A DNA stretch of 64,000 bases from Temnothorax longispinosus (lineage: Eukaryota; Arthropoda; Insecta; Hymenoptera; Formicidae). The stretch spans positions 13,866,433-13,930,432 of the forward strand of contig NC_092358.1 in assembly GCF_030848805.1 (NCBI RefSeq). Direction: 5' to 3'. The notes below the pieces were generated by a model. That model had not been told where the DNA came from. It ran no database searches and saw only the letters and a program-made list of their open reading frames with translations. Made by a program: the position numbers and the translations under genes. This document shows positions 44,190 through 56,161 of this stretch, piece after piece; the stretch's first letter is position 1, and the number at the start of each line of letters is the position of its first letter.

Positions 44190-44537
44190 TCTTATCATAC
44201 TATTATAAAACCCGACTGTTTGTCTGTCTGTCCGCGAACTACTTATTCGTTAATGGACCGAAATGTCAAGAATTGTATATGAAGTAGGGGTAGAATATTT
44301 CCCGGAGAGTGCTATAAAGTATATATTTTTTGTTACCGAGCTATTTTTTGGAAGCCGGTACCGAAATATTTCCAATTTTCGTGAATTAATTAACCTAAAT
44401 CTCAAAGAATTGTATATGAAGTAGGGGTAGAATATATATATTTCCCGGGAGTGCTATAAACTGTATAGTTTTTTGTTACCGATCTTTTTGGGAACCGGTA
44501 TCTTTTGAAAATCGGTTACGAAATTTTCCAGAGGAGG

Positions 44538-44575
<38 letters not shown>

Positions 44576-44629
44576 GAGGGGAGAAGGAGAGGAGAGGTAC
44601 TAAGGGGAGAGAGAGATAGAGAGAGAGGA
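44190..44629 (+). mobile_element. Helitron-like non-autonomous element, second copy, cut by the gap
   Basis: It shares ATTGTATATGAAGTAGGGG and GAGAGTGCTATAAAGT units and a GTCTGTCTGTC start region with the Helitron at 48419-49125. It ends in a (GA)n tract that runs into the N gap. After the gap CCGGGACTGAATCGGCT may be what is left of the 3' end. Confidence 0.6.
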
Positions 44630-45129
44630 NNNNNNNNNNNNNNNNNNNNNNNNNNNNNNNNNNNNNNNNNNNNNNNNNNNNNNNNNNNNNNNNNNNNNNN
44701 NNNNNNNNNNNNNNNNNNNNNNNNNNNNNNNNNNNNNNNNNNNNNNNNNNNNNNNNNNNNNNNNNNNNNNNNNNNNNNNNNNNNNNNNNNNNNNNNNNNN
44801 NNNNNNNNNNNNNNNNNNNNNNNNNNNNNNNNNNNNNNNNNNNNNNNNNNNNNNNNNNNNNNNNNNNNNNNNNNNNNNNNNNNNNNNNNNNNNNNNNNNN
44901 NNNNNNNNNNNNNNNNNNNNNNNNNNNNNNNNNNNNNNNNNNNNNNNNNNNNNNNNNNNNNNNNNNNNNNNNNNNNNNNNNNNNNNNNNNNNNNNNNNNN
45001 NNNNNNNNNNNNNNNNNNNNNNNNNNNNNNNNNNNNNNNNNNNNNNNNNNNNNNNNNNNNNNNNNNNNNNNNNNNNNNNNNNNNNNNNNNNNNNNNNNNN
45101 NNNNNNNNNNNNNNNNNNNNNNNNNNNNN
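44630..45129. other. Assembly gap (500 N)
   Basis: 500 N bases immediately after a (GA)n tract, probably an assembly break in simple repeat. Confidence 0.99.
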
Positions 45130-45167
45130 CCGGGACTGAATCGGCTTACCCTACCTACTTACTATCA

Positions 45168-45473
45168 TCATACTTTACCTTCGTTATTATTGTTATTCAT
45201 TTTGTTATAAGAATTATGTACTGAAATATTATTGAGGATATCAATTACTTCTGTATTTTTTTGTTTATTATCACTGATATTTTCTATAGCATCACATTTA
45301 TTTAACTTGTTGCAGTCAGTTAGGTTATTATTCAAACATTTCTTAAACTTTGTTACCTCATCGTAGTTTTTATCTCTGCTATTAATAACATTTTTTTCAA
45401 TATTAGCCTTATTTCCTGTAAACAATAGATACTTTGATAGTATATGCAGTATGTATAAGTATAAATCATACAA
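45168..45473 (-). CDS. Asn-rich hypothetical fragment, possible exon
   Basis: An open frame of about 100 codons is rich in Asn and Lys (NNNLTDCNKLNKCD, NKMNNNNNEG). It ends at GAAGGTAAAGTATG, which could be a splice donor. A related Asn-rich run with the same end (GGTAA) occurs on the minus strand near 17690-17820, and another TTACCTTTATTATT lies at 46028, which suggests a dispersed transposon exon. I do not recognise the protein. Confidence 0.25.
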   Translation of the reverse strand: MYDLYLYILHILSKYLLFTGNKANIEKNVINSRDKNYDEVTKFKKCLNNNLTDCNKLNKCDAIENISDNKQKNTEVIDILNNISVHNSYNKMNNNNNEGKV

Positions 45474-45605
45474 AATACAATTTTATATAATTTATATCAA
45501 TTTTATTTCTTTTATTTATATAAAACATTTTTTATTTATATAATTATATAAAAAATAATATCACTTCTGAGTTTTTTATTAGAGTAGCATTATTATATCA
45601 AAAGT

Positions 45606-45816
45606 AGAGTCTCTCTAACCAGAACCTTTCTGGTTCTGACAAAATTCTACGAGAGAGAAATCCTTCACTATCGCTTTCTCTTTTTATCTCTTTCTTTGTC
45701 TCTTTTCTATCTCTTTCTCTTTTTCTTTCTCTTTCTCTTGCTTTTGCCAACCAATCAATTGGCGAACCAATCAAAAGTTGCTATTATATGGCTAGACTTT
45801 GATTAGAGGGACTCTA
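45606..45816. mobile_element. 211-bp MITE with TAGAGTC ends
   Basis: TAGAGTCTCTCTAA at the left and TTAGAGGGACTCTA at the right are inverted repeats with one mismatch. The interior is a CT-rich tract. No clear target duplication. Confidence 0.6.
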
Positions 45817-46212
45817 GATTAAAAGTAATTATATTCTTGTCAATGTATAATATACAATAAATAAAAATCTAAAATATTTTTTTATTTAATTTATTACTCA
45901 CATACTGTTACTAACATTATTGTATAACTAAATTCTTGCAAAAGTCATCATATTTACGTATTTACTATGTTTACTATTATACTATATTTATTACATTTAT
46001 CCAATACCATTATGAATATTGTATACTTTACCTTTATTATTTCTGTTATTTTTGGGGCAGTGAGAATTGGGTTTTATATTTTTTCTTCTTTTATTATTTT
46101 TCTTTAATCTTTTGATAAGAATATTAATACTTCTATTAGATACTATAATATAGACACATAAGTGTTATTAGAACAGATGCATGTAATTTGTATCAAATGA
46201 GGTAATAATAAA

Positions 46213-46336
46213 CGATTTTTGGCGTGACTCTAGTATAAGCAACCAAAGGGTACCAAACTGTACCAGAATCAATAGCAACCACCGATAGCAACTTCGGTAT
46301 ATATACCAAACCATATCAAACAATCACCAAAAATCG
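46213..46336. mobile_element. ~124-bp MITE candidate
   Basis: CGATTTTTGGCGTGA at the left pairs with TCACCAAAAATCG at the right. Internal ACCAAA/GTACC words are symmetrical in part. Short and non-coding. Confidence 0.5.
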
Positions 46337-47412
46337 CCTGATATTTATGATCGTTTCAATAATTAGATTATCTTGTTATGAATCTTATTCCTATAATTTT
46401 AATTTAATAAAAAGTAATTTTGAACATTAATTAAATTTTTGTGAATTTTTTTAAGGAAACCTATATGAATTATGGTATTGGTATTTTTTCTACATGAAAG
46501 TACACACTTTTTTAAGAATATGTTAAATTTTTTTTATTAAAAAATATTCAATATTGGCGGAGTATTCTTGGGTTCTGTCGACTGCCGCAAAAAAAAGGTC
46601 CTCCGCGGTGACCACTCCCATTTCATCTGTTATCATCAGAATAAAAAAAAACCAAAAAAATTATTAAAATTGACACTATAATTTAGTATTTGACGTAGGA
46701 GTTTTTGAAAATATCGATTTTTGACAAAATGGCGGGCGTTTGAATTTAAATAGCGATTTTTAGGGAAAAAATTCGGGTTTATTTTGCCGATAAAAAAAAC
46801 TAAGTCACTTAAAAAAAATCCTACGACAAAGACTAGATAATTATGTATAGAATAACCACTAGAAATTTCAAATTGATCGGTTCAGTAGTTGCCAAGATAT
46901 TTTGGTCACCGATTTTTAACATGGTTTCGAGAAAAACGCGTTTGAAAATTGAGCAATGAATAAATCGCGAAATTTTTTAACTTACATAGAATCATTAATT
47001 CCAGGTCCGTAATATAAGTCCTCCATCTTGTTTGGAATCCCCATATTATCTCCATCTCTTTTTCGAACTTTCTAGGTGTATATTCCCCCTTAATATTATT
47101 TTAGGTATATTAGAATTTAAATTGGTTGCAACATCTAGAAGACATTTCTTGTTACCTAAAAATCAATAAATTTTATATAATCTTATACACATTTAACATT
47201 ATACGTTGCAAAAAAATTAAAAACTGATTTTTTCCAAAATATTGAGATTTTTTTAAATAAAAAAGGAATATATAAATATATACTTTGTTCAATAAATTTA
47301 TATATCAGCAATACACATTGGCTGCGGTCCACTTGATGCTACAAATGCTTCGAAGCATTTCTCTTCTCCTTTCTTTCAATGAAGAAAGAAGAAAAACGCT
47401 TCAAAGCATTTA
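46337..47412. other. AT-rich spacer, transposon-like non-coding remnants
   Basis: No coding frame. The stretch 46550-47000 (TTTTTGACAAAATGGCGGGCG, AGTTGCCAAGATATTTTGG) has the style of DNA-transposon flanking DNA, but no terminal repeats were found. Confidence 0.35.
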
Positions 47413-47552
47413 TGCCCAATTTCTTCACCGTCGGATAACTCTATCCTTCGGTTAACCTCACTCTTCATCTCTTTCTAAGGAGGCAGTTAGAAAGTGATGA
47501 AAAGTAAAGTTAACCGAAGGATAGAGTTATCCGACGGTGAAGAAATTGGCCA
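47413..47552. mobile_element. 140-bp PIF/Harbinger-like MITE
   Basis: The ends (TGCCCAATTTCTTCACCG and its near complement ending GGCCA) form ~60-base inverted arms. TTA is duplicated on both sides (47410-47412 and 47553-47555), as expected for PIF/Harbinger-type insertion. Confidence 0.8.
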
Positions 47553-48082
47553 TTACAGTGTCAAATGGGCCTCATCAACAAAGTACCACTGAAAGTATTG
47601 TCGGCGAAATCCTTATCAAAATATCCCAAAAATATTCGGTACTCTTGTTTTTCAATTAACATCGATAGGCATTAAGTATTATTTACTTACTTTTACGTGC
47701 TATTAGACGGCCTTTATGTTTATAACGAATGTCTTTTACACCATATTTACCAGAATTATTTAATAGTAAAACAAACATCTTTGTATTAAAACAATATCAC
47801 AATCATTGTACTATTATTGCTAGATTAAAGGAACGTAAACTGATCACAAACGCGTTTCCAACATTGGTAGGATTGCTAAACTTTTCTTCGCGAGTATTTC
47901 GCTGTTTTTGCGCGCGTAAACACGTCTGAGTAATCGAACCAATCGAAGCACTGCGCAGCATCGCATAGTAAGCAAATTGGCCTATCACGGTCGAGAACGT
48001 AAGGCTTTTCTCTGATTGGTTAATTTGTAATTGTCAACCAATAACCCCAACCGTAGAGACCCTAAAAATGCTTTTAGATGAG

Positions 48083-48285
48083 AGCGTCGAGCGTCAAGCG
48101 TCAATACCCTTGCGTAGATATCTAAACATGCAGATCGTGCAGATTTCAGCGTCAAGATGCTGAATAAAATGATAAATGGCTACTGACTAGAATTAGACGC
48201 GTCAAGACGCTGAAATCTGTGCACGAGACATCTGCGCAAGGGTGCAGCGCGCGTGTTTGACGCTTGACGCTAGACGCACGATGTT
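48083..48285. mobile_element. ~200-bp inverted-repeat element with AGCGTCAAGCGTCAA ends
   Basis: The left arm (AGCGTCAAGCGTCAA, CCCTTGCG, CAGATTTCAGCGTCAAG) is matched inverted by the right arm (CTTGACGCTAGACGC, CGCAAGGGTGCA, CTGAAATCTG). Non-coding. Lies 20 bases before the next MITE. Confidence 0.65.
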
Positions 48286-48304
48286 ACCATGTAATGGCAT
48301 CTTA

Positions 48305-49158
48305 GGCCGGTATTCATAGTCGGTTCTTATATTTAAGACCGTCTTAAGTACAATCTTAAGCCGTCATGAACCAATCACAGAGCCATATTAGCATCATAAG
48401 ACATTATACTTAAGACAATCTCTATATATAAAGGAAGATGTCCTGACTGACTGACTGACTCACTGACTCATCAACGCCCAGCCCAAACCCCTGAACCGAA
48501 TTTTTATCAAAAGTATATGAAATAGGGGTAGAATTTTCCGGGGAGTGCCACTATGTGTATAGTTTTTTGTTACCGATTTTCTGGAAACTGATTTTTTTAA
48601 TTTTTCCTATTTTTTGAAAAATAATTGATCAAATCTCAACAAATTATAGATCAAACAGGGGTAGAATTTTTCGAGGAGTACTATGAAGTGTATAATTTTT
48701 CGTTACCGATCTTTTGGAAGCCGGTAACGAATCGAAATTAATTGACCGAATCTGAAAGAATTGTATATGAAGTAGGGGTAGAATTTTACGGCGAGCGCCA
48801 TAATGTGTACAGTTTTTGTTACTGATCTTTTTGGAAACCGGTTTTTTAATTCTTTCAATTTTTCGGGAAATAATTGATTAAATGTCAAAGAATTATACAT
48901 GAAGTAGGGGTAGAATTTCCCGGAGAGTGCTATAAAGTGTACTATTTTTTATTACCGATCTTTTTAAAAACCGGTTCCGAATGACCAAATCTCCGGGAGA
49001 GAGGGAGAGAGAGGGAGAGAGGGAGAGAGAGGGAGAGAGAGGGAGAGAGAAGGAGAGAGAGGGAGAGACTATTTGCGTGTCTGATTACATATGTCCTCCG
49101 GGGCGAAGCCCGGGTAACCAGCTAGTCTTGAAATAAGAACCAACTATGAATACCGGCC
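48305..49158. mobile_element. 147-bp PIF/Harbinger-like MITE interrupted by a Helitron
   Basis: The ends GGCCGGTATTCATAGTCGG and the complement of CAACTATGAATACCGGCC are inverted repeats. TTA is duplicated at 48302-48304 and 49159-49161. Removing 48419-49125 leaves a 147-base element. A one-ended relative starts at about 49199. Confidence 0.85.
48419..49125 (+). mobile_element. Non-autonomous Helitron, 707 bp
   Basis: It starts TCTCTATATATAAAGGAAG and ends with a GGGGC-GAA-GCCC hairpin, ten bases, and CTAG. It sits between an A (48418) and a T (49126) with no target duplication, the Helitron rule. Inside are three to four ~125-base direct units (GTATATGAAGTAGGGGTAG, GTTACCGATCTTTTTGG) and a (GAGAGG)n tract at 48995-49065. 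No Rep/helicase gene. Confidence 0.88.
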
Positions 49159-49198
49159 TTAAAGGCCCGGACACATAAAAAAAACTTAAGCAGTAAGG

Positions 49199-49250
49199 CC
49201 GGTATTCATAGTCGGTTTTTATATTTAAGACCGTCTTATGCGGGGTATAC
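49199..49250. mobile_element. Truncated relative of the Harbinger-like MITE
   Basis: GGCCGGTATTCATAGTCGG and TATATTTAAGACCGTCTTA match the left end of 48305-49158. No right end follows. Confidence 0.65.
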
Positions 49251-49282
49251 AATGCAAGTTGTGGGTCGTAGGGTGAGTGCAC

Positions 49283-52200
49283 CAGTGAATGAACAGTCAC
49301 CAGTGAATGAACAGTATCACGTTTTTCTCGAAAAATAAGGTGTCAGCATAGTCTCTGGTTTCCGCACTTTTTTGAAGCGGAATTTATGTATCGTTATGTA
49401 GCAGCACCACTCGTCACATACATGAAGTTTGCTCGTGAAGTAATATTATAAATTGTTTTCGACGAGTGTGCGGCCCATCGCGTGAAATTGATAAAAATAA
49501 GTATGGCCGCTTCCCCTCTTCACTTATAGGTAATATTATTTACTTAAGAAGTGTCGAACAAGTCATGATATTGTTTTCTCTGATCAATAAGATGCCTAAA
49601 CCTTCGTTTTGCACAATTTTTATGATCCTACTTAACCTCAAAATACTCTCAAACTCAATGTTTACTTACTGGTTCTGACAACCGCGATTTTTCCAGTGAA
49701 TGAACGGCACCGTTCATTCATTGGAATATGTAAATCCAGTAATTGAACGACATGAAAACGACGGCGTTCATTGGAATCCGTAATTCCAGTAAATGAACGA
49801 CATGAAATTTGATTATCTAGTAATGCTGTGAGATGTTATTTGAATTAAAATGTTTTTTGATAATATTAATACCTATCAGAATTGAATTATTTTTGTTGCG
49901 GGGTACAGGAAATATCTAGTAAATATCTGATCATCATTTTTTTAGCATACTGTATAAGATTATGGCATAAAGAACACTGATATTTTTATTGGTATACTTT
50001 TGATACATGCATAACAGAAATTATACCTAGCTTTTAGAAAACTATGAGATCAAGTGAATTCATAGATATTACGTATAATTCCCCGTAATTTTTAAGATGT
50101 CGGACATATCAGGAGTGGCTAAATCAAGGTATCGAAGATTTAAATACAGCGAAAAGGACTTACAGAACGTTTTGCTTGAGATACGAAACAAATCATTAAC
50201 ATTATCTAGAGCATCAACCAAATATGGAGTACCAAAAGGAACTCTTCATAATAAAATACGGGACAAGGTACCAGGAATTCGAAAAATGGGCCCGCAAACC
50301 ATACTATCGGCAGAAGAAGAATCAAAATTGGAAAAGTGGATTATCGATAAAGCAAAAGTAGCTTTCCAATGCATCCTGAAATGGTGAAAGATGCTGTACA
50401 AAGTGTTCTGAAGGAAGATGGTCGAGAGAATGCATTCGTCGATGACAGGCCTGGGAAGAAGTGGCTGTCTCTGTTTCTCAAACGGAAACCAGAAATAGTC
50501 AAAAGAAACACTGAGGTTATTTCTCGGGCAAGAGCGGCTGTAACGGAAGAAAAAATACGAGCTTGGTTCGCTGAAGTCATCAAATTCATGGAAGAAGAGG
50601 GTGCCGCCGACGTATTGACAATCGCATATTCAATTGCGATGAGATTGGAATGCACACGTGTCCAAAGACGGGCATTGTTCTCGGTCCAAAAGGATTCAAA
50701 AATCTTTATGAAATCGCAAGTGGTCCTGAGAAAGAATTGATCACGGTATTGTGCACATATTCTGCCGCCGGAAAAGTGCCACCTCCGATGGTGGTCTACC
50801 CTTACAAGAGGATCCCTGGCCACATTGCTGACTCATTTCCTGACGGATGAGCTATCGGTCGTTCTGATTCTGGGTGGATGGTGTCAAGCACTTTTTACAA
50901 ATACTTGGCAAACGTATTTTATCCGTGGTTAGTGGAAAAGTACATAAAGTTTCCGGTCATTATTTTCCTTGACAGACAAAAATCACATTTGAGTCTCGAA
51001 CTGTGCACATTCTGCATTGAGAAAAGAATTATTGTGTACTGTCTACCACCAAATTCCACTCATATCATGCAACTGTGCGACGTATCAATATTCCGACCGT
51101 TGAAAGTTTGCTGGAAAAGAATCGTTAGATCTCATAAACAAGAATCAGACAAAGCTATTATGAAGGCAAACTTTGTTACCTTGTTTAAAACGGCATTCGA
51201 CAAATCAGCCAAGAAAGAAACAATTACGAATGGCTTCAGAGCATGCGGGTTTTTTCCATTCAACCCTGATGCGGTTGATTACGCAAAGTGCATTTCAGAA
51301 CGACACAAAGTCATACGAAATAAAACATCGAAGGACGTTCCGACTTCCGACAAATACGCGATAACGAAGAGAGTTATAGAACACATTCTAGGACCGGATG
51401 CAACAGATACACTCATACAAACATACCACGGATGCGACGACTGCGACGATTCCCTATTTAAAGTGTGGAAACTATGCATGGAAAGATCAAACAGTTCGGA
51501 TCTTCCCAATATGAACGCGGAAATTCCATCAAACCAGGAATCTGATCTCAATGTCAATGATGTAACGGATCAGATACAAGAAATTAGGGCTCCGCATTCT
51601 TTGGACGGACTTGGTGCATTGAATGAAATACCTATCGAGTTTATAGAAAGTGACGTTAATTTTTCCCTGACCAATATTGCAAACGAATTGCAAATGGTGG
51701 ATGAATCAAATCTCGTGGAATATCCAACCGTTCAAGCTCTTATGACATCTACTTACATAATCGAGAGTACTGTACTGGAGTCCAAAAATCCCAAAACTAA
51801 AGAGACCGATGTACATAATGTTCCAGCAGATAAAACGTCCCACAAGATTGACGTAGTTGGGATGAAGGAGACGCCAGTAGAGCAGCCCGAGTCCACAAAT
51901 CCTATATGCAAAGAGGCTGATGTAACGAGTGTTCCAACAGATCAAACGTCCCACAAGATTAATGCAGCTGAGATGAAGGAAACTGTAGAAGAGCCCGAGT
52001 CTAAAAATTCAGAAATTAAAGAGACTGATGTACCACCTAGTGTGTTCCAGAAGATCAAACGTCTAAGAACAAGCCAACAATTTTGAGCAACGTGGTTATT
52101 CGCCAGGCGTTCCACACAAGAACCGATGATTCTCCTAATAAAATTTGGAATAAACACCTTCATTGACCCAAAGTTGGCGACAAACCAGTAAAGAAAGGAC

Positions 52201-52515
52201 AAAAAAGTGCTGACTGAGCAGGTACCCTTTGCGATTACATCACAAAAATGGAAAAAGATGAAAAAAAAAAAAAAAACGAACTACCGGAAAAGCAAGAAAT
52301 AGCTGCAAAAAAAGTTGCATTAAGAGAAGAGAAAAAAAACAGAAAAAAGAGGAAAAGTCTAAAAACAAAATTAAGAAGGAACCACAAGAAAAGAATAACT
52401 CCTGTATGAAAAGAAAGAATGCAGTCGTGAAGAAAGTCAAAGATATGGACAAAAACAATAATACTGACGAGGATAACGGGATAAATGCAGCATTGCCGGC
52501 AGCTCGGAGACGTCG
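49283..52515 (+). mobile_element. pogo/Tigger-type element, 5' part and transposase
   Basis: CAGTGAATGAACAGT is present twice at 49283-49315, and variants (CAGTAAATGAACGAC, TTCATTCATTGG) lie at 49690-49805, probably terminal and subterminal repeats. The transposase and a Lys-rich 3' coding tail follow. No matching right terminus is seen; the element is cut at about 52515 by a terminus of another transposon. Confidence 0.65.
50097..52086 (+). pseudogene. pogo/Tigger-type transposase (HTH_psq plus DDE_1)
   Basis: The N-terminus SGVAKSRYRRFKYSEKDLQ and SRASTKYGVPKGTLHNKI is a pipsqueak-type HTH. A CENP-B-like HTH region follows (GRENAFVDDRPGKKWLSLFL). The DDE_1 catalytic residues are in FNCDEIGMHTCP, VIIFLDRQKSHLSLEL and STHIMQLCDVSIFRPLK. 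The tail after residue ~400 is acidic with repeated VPADKTSHKI/VPTDQTSHKI units. Frameshifts near 50360 and near 50625 and a TGA at 50848-50850 (where Trp is expected) break it; 50878-52086 alone is open for 402 codons. The enzyme would move TA-targeted elements. Confidence 0.88.
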
Positions 52516-55290
52516 CACAGTGGGGCGAACGCCTCAATTTACAGTCATTTGCTTATAACTTCTACATTTTTCAATGAAATGACTTGAAACTTGACATAAG
52601 GGGCTACATCCACCTAAAAAATTTTTTTTTGCATTTTTTAAAAGTTTTAAGTGTTGAGAATATATCCTGAAAATTTTACATCGATATCTGTAAAATTGAC
52701 AAAATTATAGAATTCCGAAGAAAACAAGTTCAAGCGTTCGAGCTCCGCTATCTGACACGGCGCGCACGCGGCGCACGGAAAATATCGCTCTATCGGTATT
52801 TTAGGTTTCAGTTGTCCTCTTGATCTTGTGTATTGTTGCTCTTCTGTTCTGTATTCGAGTTTTCGAATACAGAACAGAAGAGCAATTTGAAGCGTACGTA
52901 AAGTGATAATAATGGCATCGAAAATGAAAATTTCTCGAGAAACAAGAGCTTCTACTTCATTTAGACGAGACAGATCGAAGAAAAGAAAACGACCATTGAA
53001 TCCATTCGAAAGCGAAAAAGAAGAAGAAGCAAACACGAGTGCGTCCGCAAAAAAATTACAGGACTTGAAAGATATCAATGTTCCGATAAATGAATCTATC
53101 GGATATGTGATTCTGAACTTCCTAACTGTGTTTTCTGCAGTAAGCGACTGTGTGAAATGTAAGCATTGTGGAAACGACGTGAAATTCAATCGCGCAAGTG
53201 AACGAGGTTTGGGCTTCAAAATAATAGTGATTTGCAATTCATGCCCACCTGTAACCATCTCGTCTTGTCCGTACATGGGAAACACTTACGAAATAAATCG
53301 AAGATTTATCTTTGCTATGCGACTGCTGGGGATCGGATTATTGGGAGCAACAAGATTCTGTGGAATTATGGATTTGCATCGACCAGTTTTTCAGCATACC
53401 TACGGTCTGATCGTGAATAGCTCAGTACATGTTTCAGACGCTGTTTGCAAAATAATATTATCTTGAAGTGTTGAAGAAGAAAAAAGAAAGACGATGGAAA
53501 CGAATAATTTGGAAGAAATAGAAGGACTTACTGTTTCGGGAGATGGAACATGGAAAAAACGAGGATTCAATTCCTTGCATGGTGTATCAACTATCATTGG
53601 TCACTATAGTGGTAAAGTTCTCAATATTTTAGTAAAATGCAGTTATTGCAAGGCCTGTGAATTTTGGAAACATAAGATAAATACGGCAGAATATCTCGAG
53701 TGATTTGAATCTCATCAAAACAATTGTTCTGCTAATCATAAAGGATCGGAGGGAAAAATGGAAGTCGACGCTATTCGTGAAATGTTTGAGCGATCTGAAT
53801 CCAGTTACGGAGTAAGATATATCAATTATATAGGCGACGGTGACTCGAAAACGCATAAGGGAATAGTGGATGCTTCTCCGTACGGTCCTTCTGTTGTCAT
53901 AAACAAAAAAGAATGTGTAGGCCACGTTCAAAAACGCATGGGTACAAGACTTCGCGCTTGCAAAAAAAAACCACGGGTCTCGGTGGTAAAGGCAAATTGA
54001 CTGGAAAACTGATCGATGAACTGACAGTTTATTACGGCCTCGCCATCAGAAAAAACTGCGATTCTGTGACAAAAATGAAGGATGCTATATGGGCCACATT
54101 TTACCACAAGTGTTCAATGAATGAAAAGCTTCGACACGATAATTGCCCTCAAGAACCGGAATCGTGGTGCTCGTGGCAGCAAGCAAAAGCCACAGGAACT
54201 CTTCAGCATTATGAGCATAAAACGCCACTTTACGACGATGTTATCAAAGCAATTCGTCCGATATATGAAAATTTTTTGAATAACAATTTATTGGAGAGAT
54301 GCGTCGGTGGATTCACTCAAAATGCAAACGAAAGTTTGAACAACATTATTTGGCGAATAGCACCAAAAATCCAGAACAGCGGTGCATCAATTGTTCAAAT
54401 TGCTGCAAACATTGCCGCATGCACTTTTAATGAAGGTGCTAGTACATATTTACTAATGATGCAGGCACTGAACATCGATGATGGCCGAAATTGCGCTACA
54501 TACTGCAAGAATCAAGACCGAGAGCGCATCAATTTGTCTGATATTCGAGTGCAGGAGGCGACGCGCGAAGGAAGAATTGCTCGCAGACAAAAGCAATCCT
54601 CTTTCTACGAAGCTGCAATTGCTGCTGAGGGTACTTTATATGGTCCTGGAATTGATGACTAGAGGTAAAGTTAAAAATTCTTTACTTAACAATAGTAGAA
54701 CCATACTTGAAACTTTAAACGCGTTTTTCTCAAAACGCTGTTTTCGAAGCTGGTGGACATCATATCTGGAAAACTACTCAATGGATCGTTTTGAAATTTA
54801 CACAAAATACGCTGAGAAACATTTAGAGGTCGTTGACGATCTTACTTTTTTTTAATCAATCTTTATTTTTTAATAATTACGTAAAAATGACGACATTTTC
54901 TCACAGATTTTCCATACCCGATTTTCAGCTCGTTGCAATTTTGTTTAAAAAATCGATTTTAAAAATCGGCGATCGTCAACGACTCGTTTTTATTGTTAAC
55001 TTGAATAGTCCCTTTGGTTTTTTTATTTCAGATCGACCAATTCAACTGCACAGTATCCACCGCCGAACGTGTCGGAAAAAAACTTATCATCTGCCGGCAG
55101 CCATAACTTTTTTATTTTTAGACATTTTGTAATAAAAAAAATTTTTTTAAGCTCTCAAAACATGTATCTTTAAGTACAAAAAAATTCATGTCATTTTCAT
55201 TAATTGTTTCTGAAAAAAAAATCTGAATTTTGACCTATTTTTCGGGCCTCTAGGTGGATGTAGCCCCATAAATAATGTACGATTATTAAA
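52516..55290 (+). mobile_element. Mutator-like DNA transposon, left end and transposase
   Basis: The left terminus reads CACAGTGGGGCGAACGCC. A subterminal motif GGGGCTACATCCACCT (52599) recurs inverted at about 55250-55268, so the element is nearly complete to about 55290, but no matching right terminus follows there. Contains a transposase gene with three lesions. Confidence 0.7.
52912..54662 (+). pseudogene. Mutator-like transposase, nearly complete
   Basis: From ATG at 52912 the frame gives a Lys/Arg-rich start, then a zinc-ribbon (CVKCKHCGNDVKF and CNSCPPV). The catalytic part has SGDGTWKKRGF (first Asp), CKACEFWK, YINYIGDGDSKTHKGI (second Asp), CVGHVQKRMGTRLR, GLGGKGKLTGKLIDELTVYY and GGFTQNANESLNNIIW (Glu), the pattern of the insect Mutator-like transposase family. 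Lesions are TGA at 53464-53466, TGA at 53701-53703 (where Trp is expected) and a one-base gain in an A run near 53965. Otherwise all ~580 codons are in one frame, so it died recently. Confidence 0.85.
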
Positions 55291-55634
55291 CATTTAGTGT
55301 ATGAAATCAAAATTATTTAATTAACAATTTTTCATAAAGCGCATAGATGATTTTTTTAATTTTTTAAATACTTTTTAGTTTAAAAAAAAATCGGTTCTAT
55401 TTTTAAAAACATTTTTTATTTTATATTTTTTTAGCGCTTCATTAAATTAATATGAATAATTATTATTGCATATTTCCTTACTGCTCCGTACCTTGATGTT
55501 CTAGCGCAATATTTTATGTACTAAAACCTTCCTGGAGAATTGCTCTATTGGACAGTGAAAACCGCATTTAAATCCGTCTAGTAGTTTTAAAGAAAATCGT
55601 AGACATACATACATACACGCCGAATATAGAACCC
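55291..55634. other. Spacer with TE-like text, no gene
   Basis: CTTCCTGGAGAATTGCTCTATTGG and CATACATACATACACGC look like transposon flank, but nothing can be assigned. Confidence 0.3.
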
Positions 55635-56161
55635 CTATTTTTTGAAGTCGTACTTAATGCAATCCCTATCAATCAAATCTGTTCCATTTTCAATTTCTTC
55701 ACAGAATTGTCTAATTTTTTTGACATGTTCGGGATGTCTCTGGATAAAATTATATATAAATAGCGCGTCATCGAATTTTAACTTTTTCCGAACAATAAAA
55801 TCAGTCATTTCCGGATTATTCCCTACTTCCTCAATTCTCTTTCTTTTATGTCGTTCGGAACATTCTACGAAACACTTTGATCTATTAAGAGGCATACGCG
55901 TACGTGAAGAAGTAAGAATTAAATTCAGTATACTTTGTTCGGAAAAGAAAATTCACAATTTAACCAACTTTCATGCTTTGTAATAAATGTGTTGTAACTG
56001 TACGAGCTAGCTACCCATTTTGACTTCAAATTCTTCGTGAAAATCATGATTTTTCTTTTCAATGCTTCCAACGCAACTTTGGGTAATTCAGTATTAATAC
56101 ATGATGTTATGTGGCTTATTAAAGCCTGATAATTTGATAAATTCAGATTATTTGCACGCAT
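55635..56161 (-). pseudogene. Unknown protein fragment, probably transposon-encoded
   Basis: Two minus-strand frames join across one frameshift near 55915: first NLSNYQALISHITSCINTEL and KRKIMIFTKNLKSKWVASSY, then MPLNRSKCFVECSERHKRKR and KFDDALFIYNFIQRHPEHVK. The total is about 175 codons. It is basic with a possible short zinc or HTH motif (CFVECSERH). I do not recognise a family. It points towards the terminus CACAGTGGGGCGAATC at 57289, so it may be the 5' gene part of a second element read from there. Confidence 0.35.
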
